Position numbers and translations under genes: made by a program. A DNA stretch of 64,000 bases from Myotis daubentonii (taxonomy: Eukaryota > Chordata > Mammalia > Chiroptera > Vespertilionidae): assembly GCF_963259705.1 (NCBI RefSeq), contig NC_081844.1, forward strand, positions 12,695,715-12,759,714, read 5' to 3'. Below, in pieces: positions 40,581 to 53,814 of this stretch. Below the pieces are notes generated by a model. It worked only from the letters and a program-made list of their open reading frames with translations, ran no database searches and was not told the DNA's origin. Each line of letters starts with the position of its first letter. Position 1 is the stretch's first letter.

Positions 40581-43360
40581 GCTAGGGTAGTTGATCACTA
40601 TTGCTGAAAGTAATGGGCACCTTAGAGAAGACAATGAAAGGCTAAGGGCGATTATCACCAGCCAACGGCTCAGTATAGAATCCAGCAGCTTCCCCGGCCA
40701 CATGCAAAGAAACGCTCATATTCTGTAGGTCACAGACAGAAAAAGCGTGGGGCTAGATTGTAAAAGTACCACAGCTCCAGAGGTTAAGGGTTTTGATCAG
40801 GAAAAATGGGACCCTACAAGATTGAATGGTGAGATCTACCCTTGGACGTGTCCCATTCCCAGAGTTCCTTGAACATCTTGGGCCTGAAGAAGTGGCCACT
40901 CCTCCTTGTTAAACGCTGGAACTTTCCATTTGCTTGAAGACCATGCAGAAGCCTCAACCTTTCAAAGCTGCACACACCCCTCTCAGGACCTAACCCCACC
41001 TCCAGTCCTGGCCATCAGGCCAATAACTGAGGCCAGGTCTCAGTAGCGCCCAGCCATGGCAGTGCTGGGCCTGCTGGGAGGGGAAGAGGACTGTGCGCCA
41101 AAGGAGCTGCAGGCTCTGGGCCCTGTGCACTAGCAGGAGCCAGGAGGGTTTGTAAGAGGATGCATCCTGAGGGCACTGCACAAGGCGGGCAGAACATAAA
41201 GCTGGGTAAAGGAGGGATTGTAAATATGGGGACACACTGCAGTATTTAATACCCTGGCAAGGACCCTGGGACTCTGGGATCCTGGGAGACATTGCTAACA
41301 CACTTAGGATGATTTGGGGAAGCTTATATAAGATAGTAGAAGACGGGATCAAGAGCTTCAGTGAAGAGAGCATGCCATGTAAGGCTGGAAAACTCACCAG
41401 CCAACCATGTTTCCTGGGAGAAGCTGGAGGGCATTCTGTTCATAGAAGTAATAAGAAATGAACCAGAGAGAAATTGATAAATTGAGGGGGACTGTTCTCT
41501 GACCGTCAGGGCAGATTCTGTTAGGTGACTGGGCTTTCACAGCCATGGAGATGGTAGGGTGGCTAAATGATAGAGCCAAGTAGAGACACTTAACCATCAG
41601 GAATAAGATAAAGGCAGTGATACCAGAGTGACAGCCTGGGGACCTAACCCAGGGAGAGTGACAGTGACAGTGAGGAGAACATGGCATTGTTACATAAATG
41701 TGCCAACGATGGCCCCTGCGTATTGTCACTAAGCTGCTTACTTCCTCAAAGCAAGCTGAGACCGTCAGCTCAAAAACATGCCAGAGTCAAATTCAAAAGT
41801 TTACATTTAATGAATCCAATTGCTTTACATATAGTCCAAAGCAGATTTTTTTTTTTTTTTTTTTTTTTTTACCACTTAGAGCCTGCTTACTTGGCATACC
41901 CTTGCCTGACCTCAGCTAGCCATACACAAGACAACCCTTGGGTTATAAAATATGCCAAGCCTTCCCTCTGGTGGTTGCCTCTTGCTTCTGAAAGGTCTCC
42001 TGATGTGAGGTACTTCCTACAATTTTGTCAAAGCCCTGCCCAAAGCAAGCTCATTGTGTGCTACTGCCCCCTCATGGTCAGATTTTTGTCCTGGACCATC
42101 AGAACTTATTACAGGCATCTGGAGGGACAAGACAGATAAGCACTTCTTCCATCTTCTGGTCATAAGGAACCAACCAACCCCATGCAGCCAGAGGTAGAAG
42201 CAGAGGGAGAGGCACTGCTACAGAACAGTGGTGGGTTCAATGGAGGTTTGGACCATTGACACCTGTAGCTTTCTGATGCCCTCGGGACTTGCATATGCCC
42301 AACCCCAGGTGCCCACTTCCATCTCATAATATACTGCTATTACATTGGGAAAAGGGAGTAAGAAGGGATATGTTTGTCTCCCACGTAATCCACCAGGGAA
42401 TCTCTTGGTACTCTCCTACCCAATTCTGATGCCCAAATGGAAAAATCCAGCCACCACAGCCTGAGCAAAGTATGGTACCCAGGGACTCACTCCTCATGGA
42501 TGACACGGATGATGTTCCAAGCCACCACGACCAGCAGAAGTGCTATTTGAGAGTGAGGTGAATCTGGAACGGGTTGTAGAGGAAGAAGTTGAGTGTCAGT
42601 TGTGACCTGGAGTCCAGCTGCAGCAGTAGGGCTATAGTTTGTCACATTGAATCTCTAGGAGCACTCCAAGATGGGGGTAAACTTACTCTCTGAAGAAGGT
42701 GATTGAGTAGCACAAAGGGTACATGGGAGTGGCTTTGGTGTGCTGCTTGGTCCTCCTTCAGGTCCTGGTACACCCTCGCTGCTGGGTGTGCTGGCTGGTG
42801 CAGGGCATAACTGCATCCTTCCGAGGGAGCTGACCTCCATAGAAGGAAGCCTCCTTCTAACTCCAAGGTTATACCACCTTCCCATGTCAGCACAGATCCC
42901 ATGACCGGTTAGTTCTGGAGTACAAAGACACAGGTCCTTGCCTTGACGGGCTATGTCTGAAGGGCCATCCCAGTTTCAGAGCTCCCTGTGGCCCATCAAA
43001 ATTAACTTTTCCCTTAGCCCAGTCCTATGTCTCTCACGCTCCCTCATTTACTGTTGACAAGAGCATTCTTCAGTCAACTTCCTGCATCCCAGCCTCCATC
43101 TCAGAGTTGGTTTCCCAGGGAAGCCAAGAGTGCTATTTTTTTCTCTTATTCTTTTATCCTACTATTTTTCCTCTTTCTTCCCCATTTCCCTTATGCATAG
43201 GGTGATCATATATCCCAGTTTGCTGGGGACAGTCCTATTTTACTCCTGTTAATCTGGTGGCTCATCTGGTCAGTATCCTCTTTAATTCTCAAAAGGATCC
43301 TGATTTAGATTATTTATAATGTGATCATAATTCATCAAGCTCATCTCTTCTTCATCACAC
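40581..43360. other. Intergenic DNA with a T25 run and CTCF-like motifs
   Basis: Poly(T) at 41846-41870 is the only simple repeat. The reverse CTCF-like pair near 41.96-42.08 kb is listed separately. I cannot assign the rest to a repeat family, and the open frames here are unrecognised. Confidence 0.4.
41961..42077 (-). promoter_or_regulatory. Pair of reverse CTCF-like motifs
   Basis: CTGCCCCCTCATGG at 42064-42077 (reverse complement CCATGAGGGGGCAG) and CTTCCCTCTGGTGG at 41961-41974 (reverse complement CCACCAGAGGGAAG) both resemble the CTCF core. They share orientation and are about 100 bp apart. The second has a mismatch at a core C. Binding is inferred. Confidence 0.4.
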
Positions 43361-43369
43361 ATACATTCT

Positions 43370-43450
43370 TTACACATTATATTTTACTAGGTGCTGGGAA
43401 TATAGAACTGAGTAAGAGATTCCAGTCCTCTGAGCCCATGTTCCAAATTC
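43370..43450 (-). repeat. LINE2 3'-end fragment (antisense)
   Basis: TAGGTGCTGGGAATATAGAA and TGAGTAAGAGATTCCAGTCC resemble reversed L2 3' sequence. Confidence 0.45.
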
Positions 43451-44523
43451 CTATTGAAATTGCCAAAATAATATTACAATAAAAAGACATATTATTGCTG
43501 GGAACTAGAGAAAGGTGCCATTCTCATACATTAAACTTCAGGAATTTTTCCAAGACTGAATTGAGGGGAGGGCCTGCCTACACAGGTGTTTCCTTTGCAT
43601 TCATTTCATGCATTTTCTTTAGTTGAAAAACTACTTAGGGACCAATGGCAGTCACCCCACGAGCCCTAACTCAAAGTAGCCAGGACGGGAGCTAATGTGG
43701 GGGCGCTCTCAGTTCTACCTGTGTCAGAGCCATGCACTGGGCACATGAGAGTCTCAGGGTGAGGGGACTGCTCCCGCACTCATATGAGTCCTCTGTTTGA
43801 GGATGTCTCCCAAACATGGGGTGGGCACTGCAGAGGCTGCCCTAACGAGGGAAGAGGAGCCCATAAGTAAAAGGTCACTGCTTCAGTTAACACTGGGTTG
43901 TCATAATAAACATGAAAATAGAACTCCCAGAGGAGCGTGAAGCTCATTAGTACAGCCGCCTGCCTATTCTCCATAGACCACTGCAGAATCTAGGAGAGTA
44001 AAATGTACAATAGTTCCGTGTCTCTCCTTTTTTTACTGAGTCCTGGAGGAGTTGAATGAAATCCATACAAGACTCGATCTCAACTCCCATTACCTGAAAA
44101 CATAATAAAAATAGCTAAAATATATCCTTATCACATTTTGTAGATAAAGAAACAGAAACACAAAAATGTTAAGTAGCTCGTCTAAGATATGGAAAAATAA
44201 CACTTTAAAACAACCATCATCACAATGAGAGTAGAGGATTCACTGGGAGCTAACCCTTAATGTCAACATTCTGTGAAAGGATTCTAACAGTTCCTGGGGA
44301 TTATTACAAACAAAGAACTGTGATATTGTTGCAAAAAATAACAACATCCACATATCATTTCCCCAACTGACAACTGTATCTAAATGAAGAGCTGGAGACT
44401 ATATCGGATATTGTTAAAGCACATTTTCTGAGAAAAATGATTTTAAGTCCCTGTCAAAGTTTTATATCAAACTTTCCATAACGGAAGAATGTTTTGAACT
44501 AATCATTTTAAAAGCTTTTCTCT

Positions 44524-44725
44524 TGGGCCCGGCTGGTGTGACTCGGTGGTTGAGCATTGACTCATAAACCAGGAGGTAAGCATTTGATTCCCAGTCAGGG
44601 CACATGCCTGGGTTTTAGGCTTGATTCCCAGTAAGAGGCATGCAGGAGGCAGCAAATCAATGATTCTCTCTCATCATTGATGTTTCTCTCTCTCTCTGAA
44701 ATCAATAAAAAATTTTAAAAATTAA
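44524..44725 (+). mobile_element. VES SINE
   Basis: GGGCCCGGCTGGTGTGACTC head, TTTGATTCCCAGTCAGGGCA B-box region, TCTCTCATCATTGATGTTTC body and an A-rich tail after GAAATCAATAAAAA. It is similar in age to the copy at 28.6 kb. Confidence 0.9.
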
Positions 44726-44904
44726 AAACAAAGAAAATACAAACTTTTTTTCTTGAAAGAGAAAGACAGAATTAACAAGAGAAAACTGTAGTTCAATTTC
44801 TATTTTCCCCACTTGAATATAAATTTCACAAGGGCATGGACTTGGCATTGCTCTGGTGTCACCAGCAAAGTTAGTGTTCAATAAATTTGTAATAAATGAA
44901 TAAA

Positions 44905-47300
44905 TGATTGACCCAGTTGGTTTATTATACAAATGCAAGGATGGGCCAACATTAGTAAATGTTTTAACATAATTAATCACAATGATATAAAGAGGAAAAA
45001 GTTCTATACTTATTGAAAGAATTACTAAAAATGTATTTAATACAATTTAGCATTTATTTGTGATCAAAATTCTTAGTATCCTAAGGGAATCATATATTTA
45101 ATAGTATCTGACACAACAGTAAATTTAATAAAGGCATATTACAAAAATAATATTCAGGTGTAAGACAAGGTTTATCTCTAATACTTCTTTTTGCCAGTGT
45201 GTTAGAGGTCTTTGCCAATGCAATAGAATAAGTAAAATAAATCAGGTGTATTTATTGGAAATAAAGAGACAAAACTACAATTAATTAGGTAATATAATTG
45301 TCTATTTGGAAAGTCTAACTGAATCATTAAAGGAGGGGAACTGGGAGACATCTGTAATGCTGTCAACAATAAATAAATTTTTAAGAAACAATAACTAATA
45401 AAGAGTAAGTGAGATGACTGCATAATAAACAACTTCCCTATATGTCAATAATAACTAGTCAGAAAGTATAACAGAAACTATATTCAAAAACTACTCATAA
45501 ATAATTTGAACAAAATTTTTGCTATACCTTCATGAAGAATACTGTAAAGTTTTAGAACATAAAAGAAAATGAATAAATTGAGGAACATATGGTTTTCCTA
45601 GTTTGTGAATATTTCATAAATTTCCAGTTACTATTTTAAAATATCAATATTTATTTAAGATATACATATGTATATATTTCACATTTTGGGGAAATTATGG
45701 ATTATTTAATAAATGCTATTGATACAACTAACAATTTGGTGACAGAAGTTTGATTTCCACCTCATAACATAAACCAAAATAAATTCCAGATGGCATATAG
45801 TTGGTATATAAACAGCAAATATGTTTTGAATAAAAGAATACATTAATTAAATATGTAAATGTATTTATAACTCACCTTAGATTTGTTAGTCTTCTAAAAT
45901 GTTGGTATTTGCTGTTGAAACTTGAACCAAGACCACAAGAAACAAATCTATTTACTGATGGAAAAAAATTTAATAGAAAAAATAATATGAAAATATAGGT
46001 CAATATTTGAATCATTTTGGAATGAGGAAAGACCATCTGAGAATGACATAAAAAGAGGATATTATATAGAAAAAGATAGGTGGGTGTAACCACATACAAT
46101 TAAATACAATTTTGGGAGTGGGTGGGCTTGATTGATTGCCAATCCAACTGCCATTCTCTGACCCCATTTCTGAGGCCTATCACATAGATGATGGATAAGT
46201 GGGTACTTGCTCTCTCAGTTACCCATTTGTTGATACATAGTCTATATGACTTCGTTATAACAAAGGAGACCTAAGGATTATTTCTGGAAAAGCTTTTACC
46301 TTGGTCTACAAAGGGATAGAATCTTCTAGTACCTCTTGTGTCATGCTTTGAATGTGTGGCTGATGTCTGCTATTTTATCAATCATCTTATCACCAGAAGA
46401 TATTAAACATGGGACTGAAAACTCAACATGCAAAAGATTAGGTGGGGTGAAAAGGAAAAGAACCAGGGTAGTTTATGGCATTAGTGAGGGCTATACCTAC
46501 TCTGGGGCTTTTTGTTATGTCAAGCAATAAATTAAATATCATTATCGCTAAGCCAGCCATTGTTACTCAGTTATTTTGTTATTTGCACATGAAAATATTC
46601 TAAATGAAATACATCTATATATGCCACTAAAAAATTACCACAAATAAAATTAAAGGCAAAGATTGGGGAATTATTTCATATATATATTATATTAAAATGC
46701 AACATCTTTAATACAATGAGAACTTGCATCGCCCCAAAGATATACAGTGGCCAAAAAAATGAATAAAAAATAAATTCCCCTTAGTAGAAATTTATGAAAT
46801 ATAAATAAATACAAATAAAAACACCAAAAGACATTTCCAATACATCAAATTGGCAAATTTTTAAAATAAGAAAATAATTCAAAGGTTAAGAAAGGTTGAG
46901 GTGGGGGAGAAGAGATTGTAAATTTAGTCTTTTAAGAAGACAATTTGCCAATTTATAACAAGGTTAAAAAACATGCATAGCTTTGCTTTTGCAATTTTAT
47001 TTCTAGGACTTTATCTCAAGGAAAGAATCACAGTACTTGGAAAGCTACAACTACAAAGATGTTCATCACAGTGTTGTTTATAATTAGAAGCAACAAATGC
47101 TCCACAATAGCAGAGTGGCTAGGCAAGTTATAGCACATCTTTTCTGGATGATGAAATACTATACCAATATTAAACGTTACTGGAGGAAAATATACAATGG
47201 TATGGGGGAAATGTTATATTAAATGAGTCAAAACCAGCATATGAACATAGGCACAAAAGAAAGGTTGAAGAAAACCCACGGAAATATTAATGTTTTTAAA
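44905..47300 (+). mobile_element. Ancient L1 (L1M type), ORF2 to 3' end, sense
   Basis: GTTGGTTTATTATACAAATG then GCAAGGATGGGCCAACATTA (44934-44953) marks the reverse-transcriptase region. TGTTGTTTATAATTAGAAGC and GAAATACTATACCAATATTA (47.07-47.17 kb) mark the C-terminal/3' part. AT-rich and frameless. Confidence 0.65.
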
Positions 47301-48119
47301 TGTTCATGAGGTTAGGGCTGGATACGAATCTCTTCTGTTGTTTTGTTTTTATATATTTTTGCAATAAATATGCCTTTGCATAAATGTTTCCGTTTAAAAG
47401 GGGCTTCAAAGAGGCTGTTGTCCTATGGAATACAACATTTTGAAATCTCTCTCGTCCCGGTTCCCCAGCCCTTTTCTGCCTCCTCTGCCTCCGATCCCCC
47501 GCCTCTTTGCTTCCCTGTCCCCAGCTTCGCGCAACGCGGGCTCTGGAGAGCGCAGCTCCCGCCCAGCGCTGCGAGACCGCGCCCTGCAGCTCCCGGAGGC
47601 CGCACCTCCGCGGAGGCGCCGGGCGGGAGGGGCCCCTCGCGGTCCGGTAAACCTCCAGCCCACGGGTGTCCGCCGCCTACCTCCCCGGACTCCCCGAGGT
47701 CTCCTTCAGTTCCCTGGAGACTCCCCAGCTCAGAGCGCCGGCCGCCCGCCCGCAGCGGCCCCACAGCGACGGGCACCCGCGCGCCGGGTGCGACCTGCCA
47801 GCTGCGGCGGGAGGAGGCCTCGCGGAGCCCCGAGCTCCCGGGTAAAGCCGCACTCGGTTGCTTTCCGCGCCCTCTCCCGCTGTCCACGGCGGTCACCAAA
47901 CAAGTTCAAAGCAACTTCCTAGACCTAATTCCATGTTTGAAAAAAAAAGACAGCGCCCACTGCAGGAATCAGCCCGGTGCCAGGCCCAGGAGCTGCGAAG
48001 ACAGGGAAGTCGGAAGCCTGCCTCCAGGAGCTGCCAGAGGGGCGGGCGGGGCGGGGCGGGGGAAACCATCCCGGTGGGACTCCCAGGACCTAGTGCGACA
48101 GCCAGCCCGCATCGTGCTC

Positions 48120-48380
48120 ACTTTACAGACGGGAACGGGGACGGGAAACGAGCGTTTCTTGAACACCCACCACGCGTCAAATGCTTTCCCTTAGCTGTTT
48201 TCTTATCTGGAAGGCAAGGGCAGCTCTGGGGGACTAAACCCCACCCCCATTTTACCAATAAGGAAACTGAGGTTCAGAGGAATAACACCCCCATTTTACC
48301 GGTTAGCAAACGGAAGCTCAGAGGAGTCCGATCAAGTTCCCCAGACCTCGCCAGTAAATGCGAGGCTCAGTCTGGGTCCG
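48120..48380 (-). repeat. MIR SINE (antisense) with an internal tandem duplication
   Basis: CCCATTTTACCAATAAGGAA then ACTGAGGTTCAGAGGA is the reversed MIR core. It is repeated about 45 bp later as CCCATTTTACCGGTTAGCAA then ACGGAAGCTCAGAGGA. It lies inside the CpG-rich domain. Confidence 0.65.
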
Positions 48381-48501
48381 AGGACCCCAGAGCTGGGAGA
48401 GTTTCTCCCTGGTCACGCTCGGAGCGGGAAACATTGGAGCGCGGGAACTCGCCCAGGGTCAGAGCTGCGGCAAGTGCGGGAGCTGCTTCAGGCCCTGGCC
48501 A

Positions 48502-48514
48502 GCGCCCCCTATGG
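48502..48514 (-). promoter_or_regulatory. CTCF-like motif (reverse) in the upstream CpG island
   Basis: GCGCCCCCTATGG on the + strand is CCATAGGGGGCGC on the - strand, a close match to the CTCF core, and it continues into CTGGCC. It lies 6.3 kb upstream of the EBF2 start codon. Binding is inferred. Confidence 0.5.
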
Positions 48515-48924
48515 GACGTGGCCAGCATCGCCCAACACACGGCTCAAAGAGCTACGGGTCCCTGGGACAGTCACCGCGCGGGAGACCCGCGAGTTCCATT
48601 TCTGGTCCCCTTGGGGAACCAAAGCGAGTGGAGGTTATGTCGCCCCTTCGAGGGCGGGGCAAAGCTGCCCGGGCCCGCGAGCTGGCTGTTTTCCCAGCTG
48701 GTTCTGGGTTTCCCCCGGCGCTATGTCCTGTGCGGCAGGCACGCGACGCCCCCACCCCCCGCCCCGTCTCCAAATGCGTCCCTCGGGCCGTGGTTGGGGA
48801 GAGCCCACGGTTAGAAGTCCAGTCTACACAGTTAAAGACCCTGGAAAGGATGCATTTTACTCCCGTGCCCTTCCCCATGTTCTCTCTTGCCATCTGAGGT
48901 GTGCGGTGTGGGCGGAGGTGACAG

Positions 48925-48926
<2 letters not shown>

Positions 48927-48972
<46 letters not shown>
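48927..48972. repeat. (TG)n microsatellite
   Basis: About 23 uninterrupted units. Confidence 0.95.
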
Positions 48973-48975
<3 letters not shown>

Positions 48976-49070
48976 GTTGGAGGAGAAGATGCCTAGTGCC
49001 AAGTGGAATGAAATTCTAGCTGGTGCCATACTATAGCTGCACCCCCAACACACACACTCTCTCACACACA

Positions 49071-49097
49071 TTCTCTCTCTCTCTCTCTCTCTCTCTC
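49071..49097. repeat. (CT)n microsatellite
   Basis: About 13 units after a short CA-rich stretch. Confidence 0.9.
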
Positions 49098-52000
49098 AGA
49101 GCCCAGGAGGGGGGAGTTGGGAAGACAAGTGCCTTGTGGAGAAGGGAGTCGGTTCTGGAAGCCGAGGGAATGTTTCTGGGGACTTGGAGGAAGAGCGACC
49201 TATGGAGGGTGAGTTTGTCACCCTCCCTCTAAGAGATGGATGGCCTCTTAGGGAGGAGAGCGATTCCCTCTCCCCGCGCCCCCCCCCATCCTGCGCACAG
49301 AGCCCCGTGTGAGCACCAGCCCACGTGAGCGCGTGTGCATGTGTGTATGTGAGTGTACGTGTGAAATGTGGCGGCGAGTGTACGCTCTGCAAAAATATGA
49401 ATAATCAACACATCGCTCACACCTCCCCGAGAGCCAAGAGGGAGCGGAGGTCCCGCGGGCTTTCCCCTGCCGGCTGGCAGAGGCGGGCGCCAGCAGGGAA
49501 CCGGGACATTTCAGAGGAGCCCTCCGCTTTCTCTGCTCAGCTGAGCGGAGAGGCTCTCGGAGAGGACGGGGTGGGGGTGGGGGCGGGGAGGCACAGTGAA
49601 CTTTTTCTGGTTAAAGGTCTTACATCGCACGCCGTTGCGATGTATTGGAACTGGAGCTCCGGAGCGAGTCTTTGTATCCTCTTCGCCAGCTGAGATGCCA
49701 CCCTCATTTTGTACAGCTGTGGAGCGGGGGCAAAGAGCCCCCCTAAAGTGCTGCTGTCAAGTTGAAGGGCGAGAAAGTGTGTGGCAGTGCTGGGTGACCC
49801 TCCTGCCCGCGTTCGCTTGCACTTCTTCTTGCCTTGAGACCTGCTCGATTGGGTCTCCTAATGCGGCTCCATCGGCCTTTGGGCGCAGCCTTGCGCGGTG
49901 CGGTGACGGGAGCCTCCCTCCTTGTGCACAGGTACCTGGAGGCGGCCGGAACCGCCGGTTTACACCAAAGCGGCCAAGCCCAGGGCTGGGCCGCACCCTA
50001 CCCCTCCACCCAGGAAATCAGGCCCCCAGGTTTAGGGGAGGCCAGGCCAGGCACCTTTCTACTGATCACCTGCCCCCTAAGAGACATGCCTACCCACAGC
50101 CTACAGGCCGCCATTCCCGCCGCCCACCCCACGTGGGGTCCAACTACCACGTTCCGGCTCCAAACGCCCAAATGCGGCTGTTCCTGGGAAAATGTGTCTT
50201 GACCTTTCGCGTCAGTGCCTCAGCGAGGGCTCCCTCGCGAGTTCTGCACCCAGAACAAGGGAATGAGGAGGAAGGGTATTTTTCAGGGGGAATACTGAGG
50301 CGAGAGAAGAAAAAGAAGAGAGATGAGCAAGAGACTTCCTGGAGGTACCCAGGCTTAGGGTAGATGCAACTCTGTCTTCAGTCCATTCCGGTAAACTCCG
50401 TGCAGCCACCCCGGGCCTGGGTGCAACACCATGTTTCTACCTACTGTCCTTCCAGACCTCAGGTTTCTCCAGCTGATCCCGCTGGAATCCCCTTCACTAG
50501 GTAAACGCAGAAACCAACCAAACGAACAAAAAAGAAAAAAAAGCGAATCTAACTGCTTACTAAGTTGTCCTAAAAGGAGACAAACTCTTCCGTGTGGGTG
50601 GGGAGTCTCCCGGATGTGTTTGCCATGCACGTAGGGGTGGAGTAGTTCTCCCCTCCACCCGGGCACTCAGTTGTGGAGTGCACACGTCCAGTTTCGTAAG
50701 AAAAATGCCGAAGTTGACATTTGGAGCGGGTGTTAGTGGGGCTGGCTATTTAAGAAATTATTTCACGAGAAACTGTGAACATAAATATTCGGCAGGATTC
50801 TGAGATGGCGACCAAATTTATGTATTTCTACTCGGACGAATAAACAGCAAAGGTTCCAACTAAAACAAACAAATTGGAAAATTCACGTCTGAAGAGGGAC
50901 TCGGGGAGACCTGCCACGTATTTAATTTACAAAACCCAGACTGCTGTCCCCGAGGGTCGAATTCCCTGGGCACTCGCCAGGCTCGGTCCTCCGGACGCAG
51001 AGACCCTGGCGCCGCAGTGTGTGTGTCTGGGGGTGGGGGGTGAAGGTCAGACTGTCAGGGCCCGAGGGGGAGGGGGGGTTCTCACACCTGATTTCACCCC
51101 AGGGCCCTGCTGGACGGGAAAGAGGCCCCGAGGGCAATTTTCTAAGAAAGATTTCGGAACCTCTGACCTAGAGGAGAGAGGAGGCGCCCAGGAGACTAGA
51201 CCTAACGAGATTGGGGAAAGGGGCCCTAAAACCAGCCGGGAGGGAAGTGGACACGAAGGTGCGGATGGGAAACATACAGGGGAGACCCGGTTCACTGGCA
51301 GAGTGAACAAAGGAGGGGGGGGGGGTGGAAAGGACGAGTGCCGCCAACCCACCCGGTTTTGTGCAAATAGCTTGGCGTGAAGAATTTTAATAATGTTCAT
51401 CTAGGATTTTTCTCGACCCCTGCAAGCGGGGAAGCGAAGCGAGGGCCGGGCAGGGGTGGCGCGCGGCTCCGCACCCCGAGGAGCAGGGCGGCCGGGCTTC
51501 CTGGGAGCGCAGCTGCGCCCGCCCGTCCCCCGCGAGGCTCAGGACGGGTTTTGTGCGGCGCGTTCCGGAAGGTTTGTTCAGGGGTAGCCGGAGGCGATAG
51601 AGACGGGAGCGGCCCTCGGGGCCTGCCGCCGCCGCTCCCTCCATCACCAACCGACGCCTCTTCCTCGCGGGTGGCCTACTCTCTGCCCACCCCTCCCCAA
51701 ACCCTACACAAACCTAATTAAACCCAACTGGGCCGGCAGAATTGCTCCCGGCTCCCCGAAGGCCGCAGCGCGGCCGTGCTGGGCCCCAGGTTGCCCCCCC
51801 GCCCCCCCGGGTTCCCCCTTCGCCCTCCTCCCCGCGCCAGCCGGGAACTTGGTCTCCACCAAGAGCGAACTTGGGCGCCGCGGCTCGAAGCCGACGGGGC
51901 TCCCAGCAGAGCGGCCGCTGCTCGCTCCTAGCGCCCTGCGCGGCCGCCTCTAGCACAGTGGCGAGGGGCGGGGCGGCTCCCCCCTACCCAGGTCCACATT

Positions 52001-53230
52001 CCGGGGCCTTGGTTTTCCAAAACGACCTCCCCGCGCGGCCCTTTGGCCCCTGAACTTGTCTTTGGGACGTGCGGTGGGGGCGTCCTCCGAGTGCGGCCGT
52101 CTAGTGTGGGGAGGGCAGCAGGGAGCCCTGAGAAAGGACCAATTCATTCACTCCCTGCGGGGCATATTCGGGTGGCAGCTGTTGTGGGCGAGAAGAGCCG
52201 GCGTGCTCAGCCCTGGCTGTGCCCTTTAACCCCAGCCAACCCGGGCCTGAAGGGCAGACGGTTCGGACCAGAGACGGACCCACTGCTGCCCCGCGGCCCC
52301 TAGGGTTGCGCTCGGTTCCTGTCTTGGCCAAGAGAGGAAAAAAAATTGCGGGGCTCTTCAACACATTTTGAGGGGCCCAGGGGCTGTTCCACACTTTCTG
52401 CCGAGGAATCCGAGGCATTACCTCTACTGAGCGCAGTCCACGGACGAGGATGGGGTGGGTGGTTACTTGAGCTGCACGGGGGTTTATAAAGAGAGCGATT
52501 CAGGGTAAAAGACTCGGTGCTGAGTTTTTGTAGGGACCGACAATATCCATGAAACCTGCATATAACAGAGAATTGCCGAATTGAAAAAGGGTAGTTAGTC
52601 TCATCCCTACAAATTTCGCTCCCGGCCTCCTCCTCTCTTTGCTCAACTGCCATCTCACTCGGCTTGTGCAGCAGTTGTGATACCTATTCTGGTGCCCAGT
52701 CGCCCTTTATTGCTCCCCTGCCCTTGTTACCTAACCAGGAGGACCAAGCCAGGGCCATAGGGTGGGGGTGTCACGGTCAGCACTATCTAAAGGCGGGGGT
52801 TTCACATTCTCGCCCCCTTAAATAAAATCACCCCAATCGTTCGTCCTAGAGTTTGTACAGATGGGGTCCGCGCACTCCTTCCAACCCCTTCAGTTTTCAA
52901 GTAAATCTGAGCGCAATCCCGGGCGAAGCCTGGGGTCGCCGGCTGCCCTGGGCTGGAGTGCCGTCGCGGACTGGTCCCTTTCTCAGGAGAGCGGCATTTC
53001 CAAAATTGCGAGCGTCCAGTCCGCCCAGGCAAACGAGTTGTGTCCTCTAGCGGCAAACTCTCGCAGTTCATTTGTGAGCGCTCACCTACACCTAAGGGAT
53101 CTGGTCCGAAGTCAATTCACGCTCAAGTTGCAGTCCCGAGTGGGGGAAGAGCCCTGGACGCAGCCCCGGCTTCGCAGAGCCCTCTGCGTAGAGAGGCCGG
53201 GAGGCTGGGCGCAGCCGCTCTCACGGAGGA

Positions 53231-53300
53231 ACAGCTGATTTGTCTCCTCCACGGCAGATGGTCTTTGAGCACAGATTTGCATTCATTGTCTTCAAATCTG
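53231..53300. promoter_or_regulatory. Candidate proximal regulatory element (E-box plus octamer)
   Basis: CAGCTG near 53232, GGCAGATGG (E-box-like) near 53254 and the octamer ATTTGCAT at 53275-53282 lie within 50 bp in AT-richer sequence between CpG blocks. Function is inference. Confidence 0.3.
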
Positions 53301-53814
53301 TTTTCGCGCTAGTGTTCTAGATCTCAGCAGCAGATCTATGCACAGATCAGAATACAAAAGCGGAAGCAAGAAAATAGCACCCGGCCAGGAGGAGTTTTAA
53401 TAGGCACCGCGAGCTGCCCGGTGCAGTTAAAAAGCCGTCTAAGGTTTCAGCTGTTGGCGGAGCTGCCGCCGCCTCCCGGCCACCAGCCCACGGCGAGCAC
53501 CTCGGCCACCGCGCGCCGTGGGCAAAGTTTCCGCGACTCCTCTGCTGCCTCCTGGCAGCCCCTCTGCGGCCTCCCTGGGCTTCGGGAACTGGGTGGGGAG
53601 GCGGAGGGGGCGTCGGGAGGACGCCAGGCAGCTCTTGCACTAAGCCTGCAACGATCTGTCGGCAACCTCTCGCCCGCACGGGGGTATTTTCCTTAGCTCC
53701 GTGACCATTTTCCCCGACACTATTTATTTGAATAGCACTTGAGCCTTGTTCGTACTCTCCACTCCACCCCCCACCCCCAACACACACTTTCATTCACACA
53801 CCCTTCTTGTAAAG

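Noticed and set aside
2441..44725. tRNA-like sequences with A and B boxes
   Set aside because: They are the heads of VES SINEs, without a full tRNA cloverleaf; not tRNA genes.
47343..48894. Several long frames (up to 318 codons) in the CpG-rich block
   Set aside because: Overlapping on both strands, Arg/Pro/Gly-rich, no recognisable domain, and one crosses an antisense MIR; expected where stops are rare.
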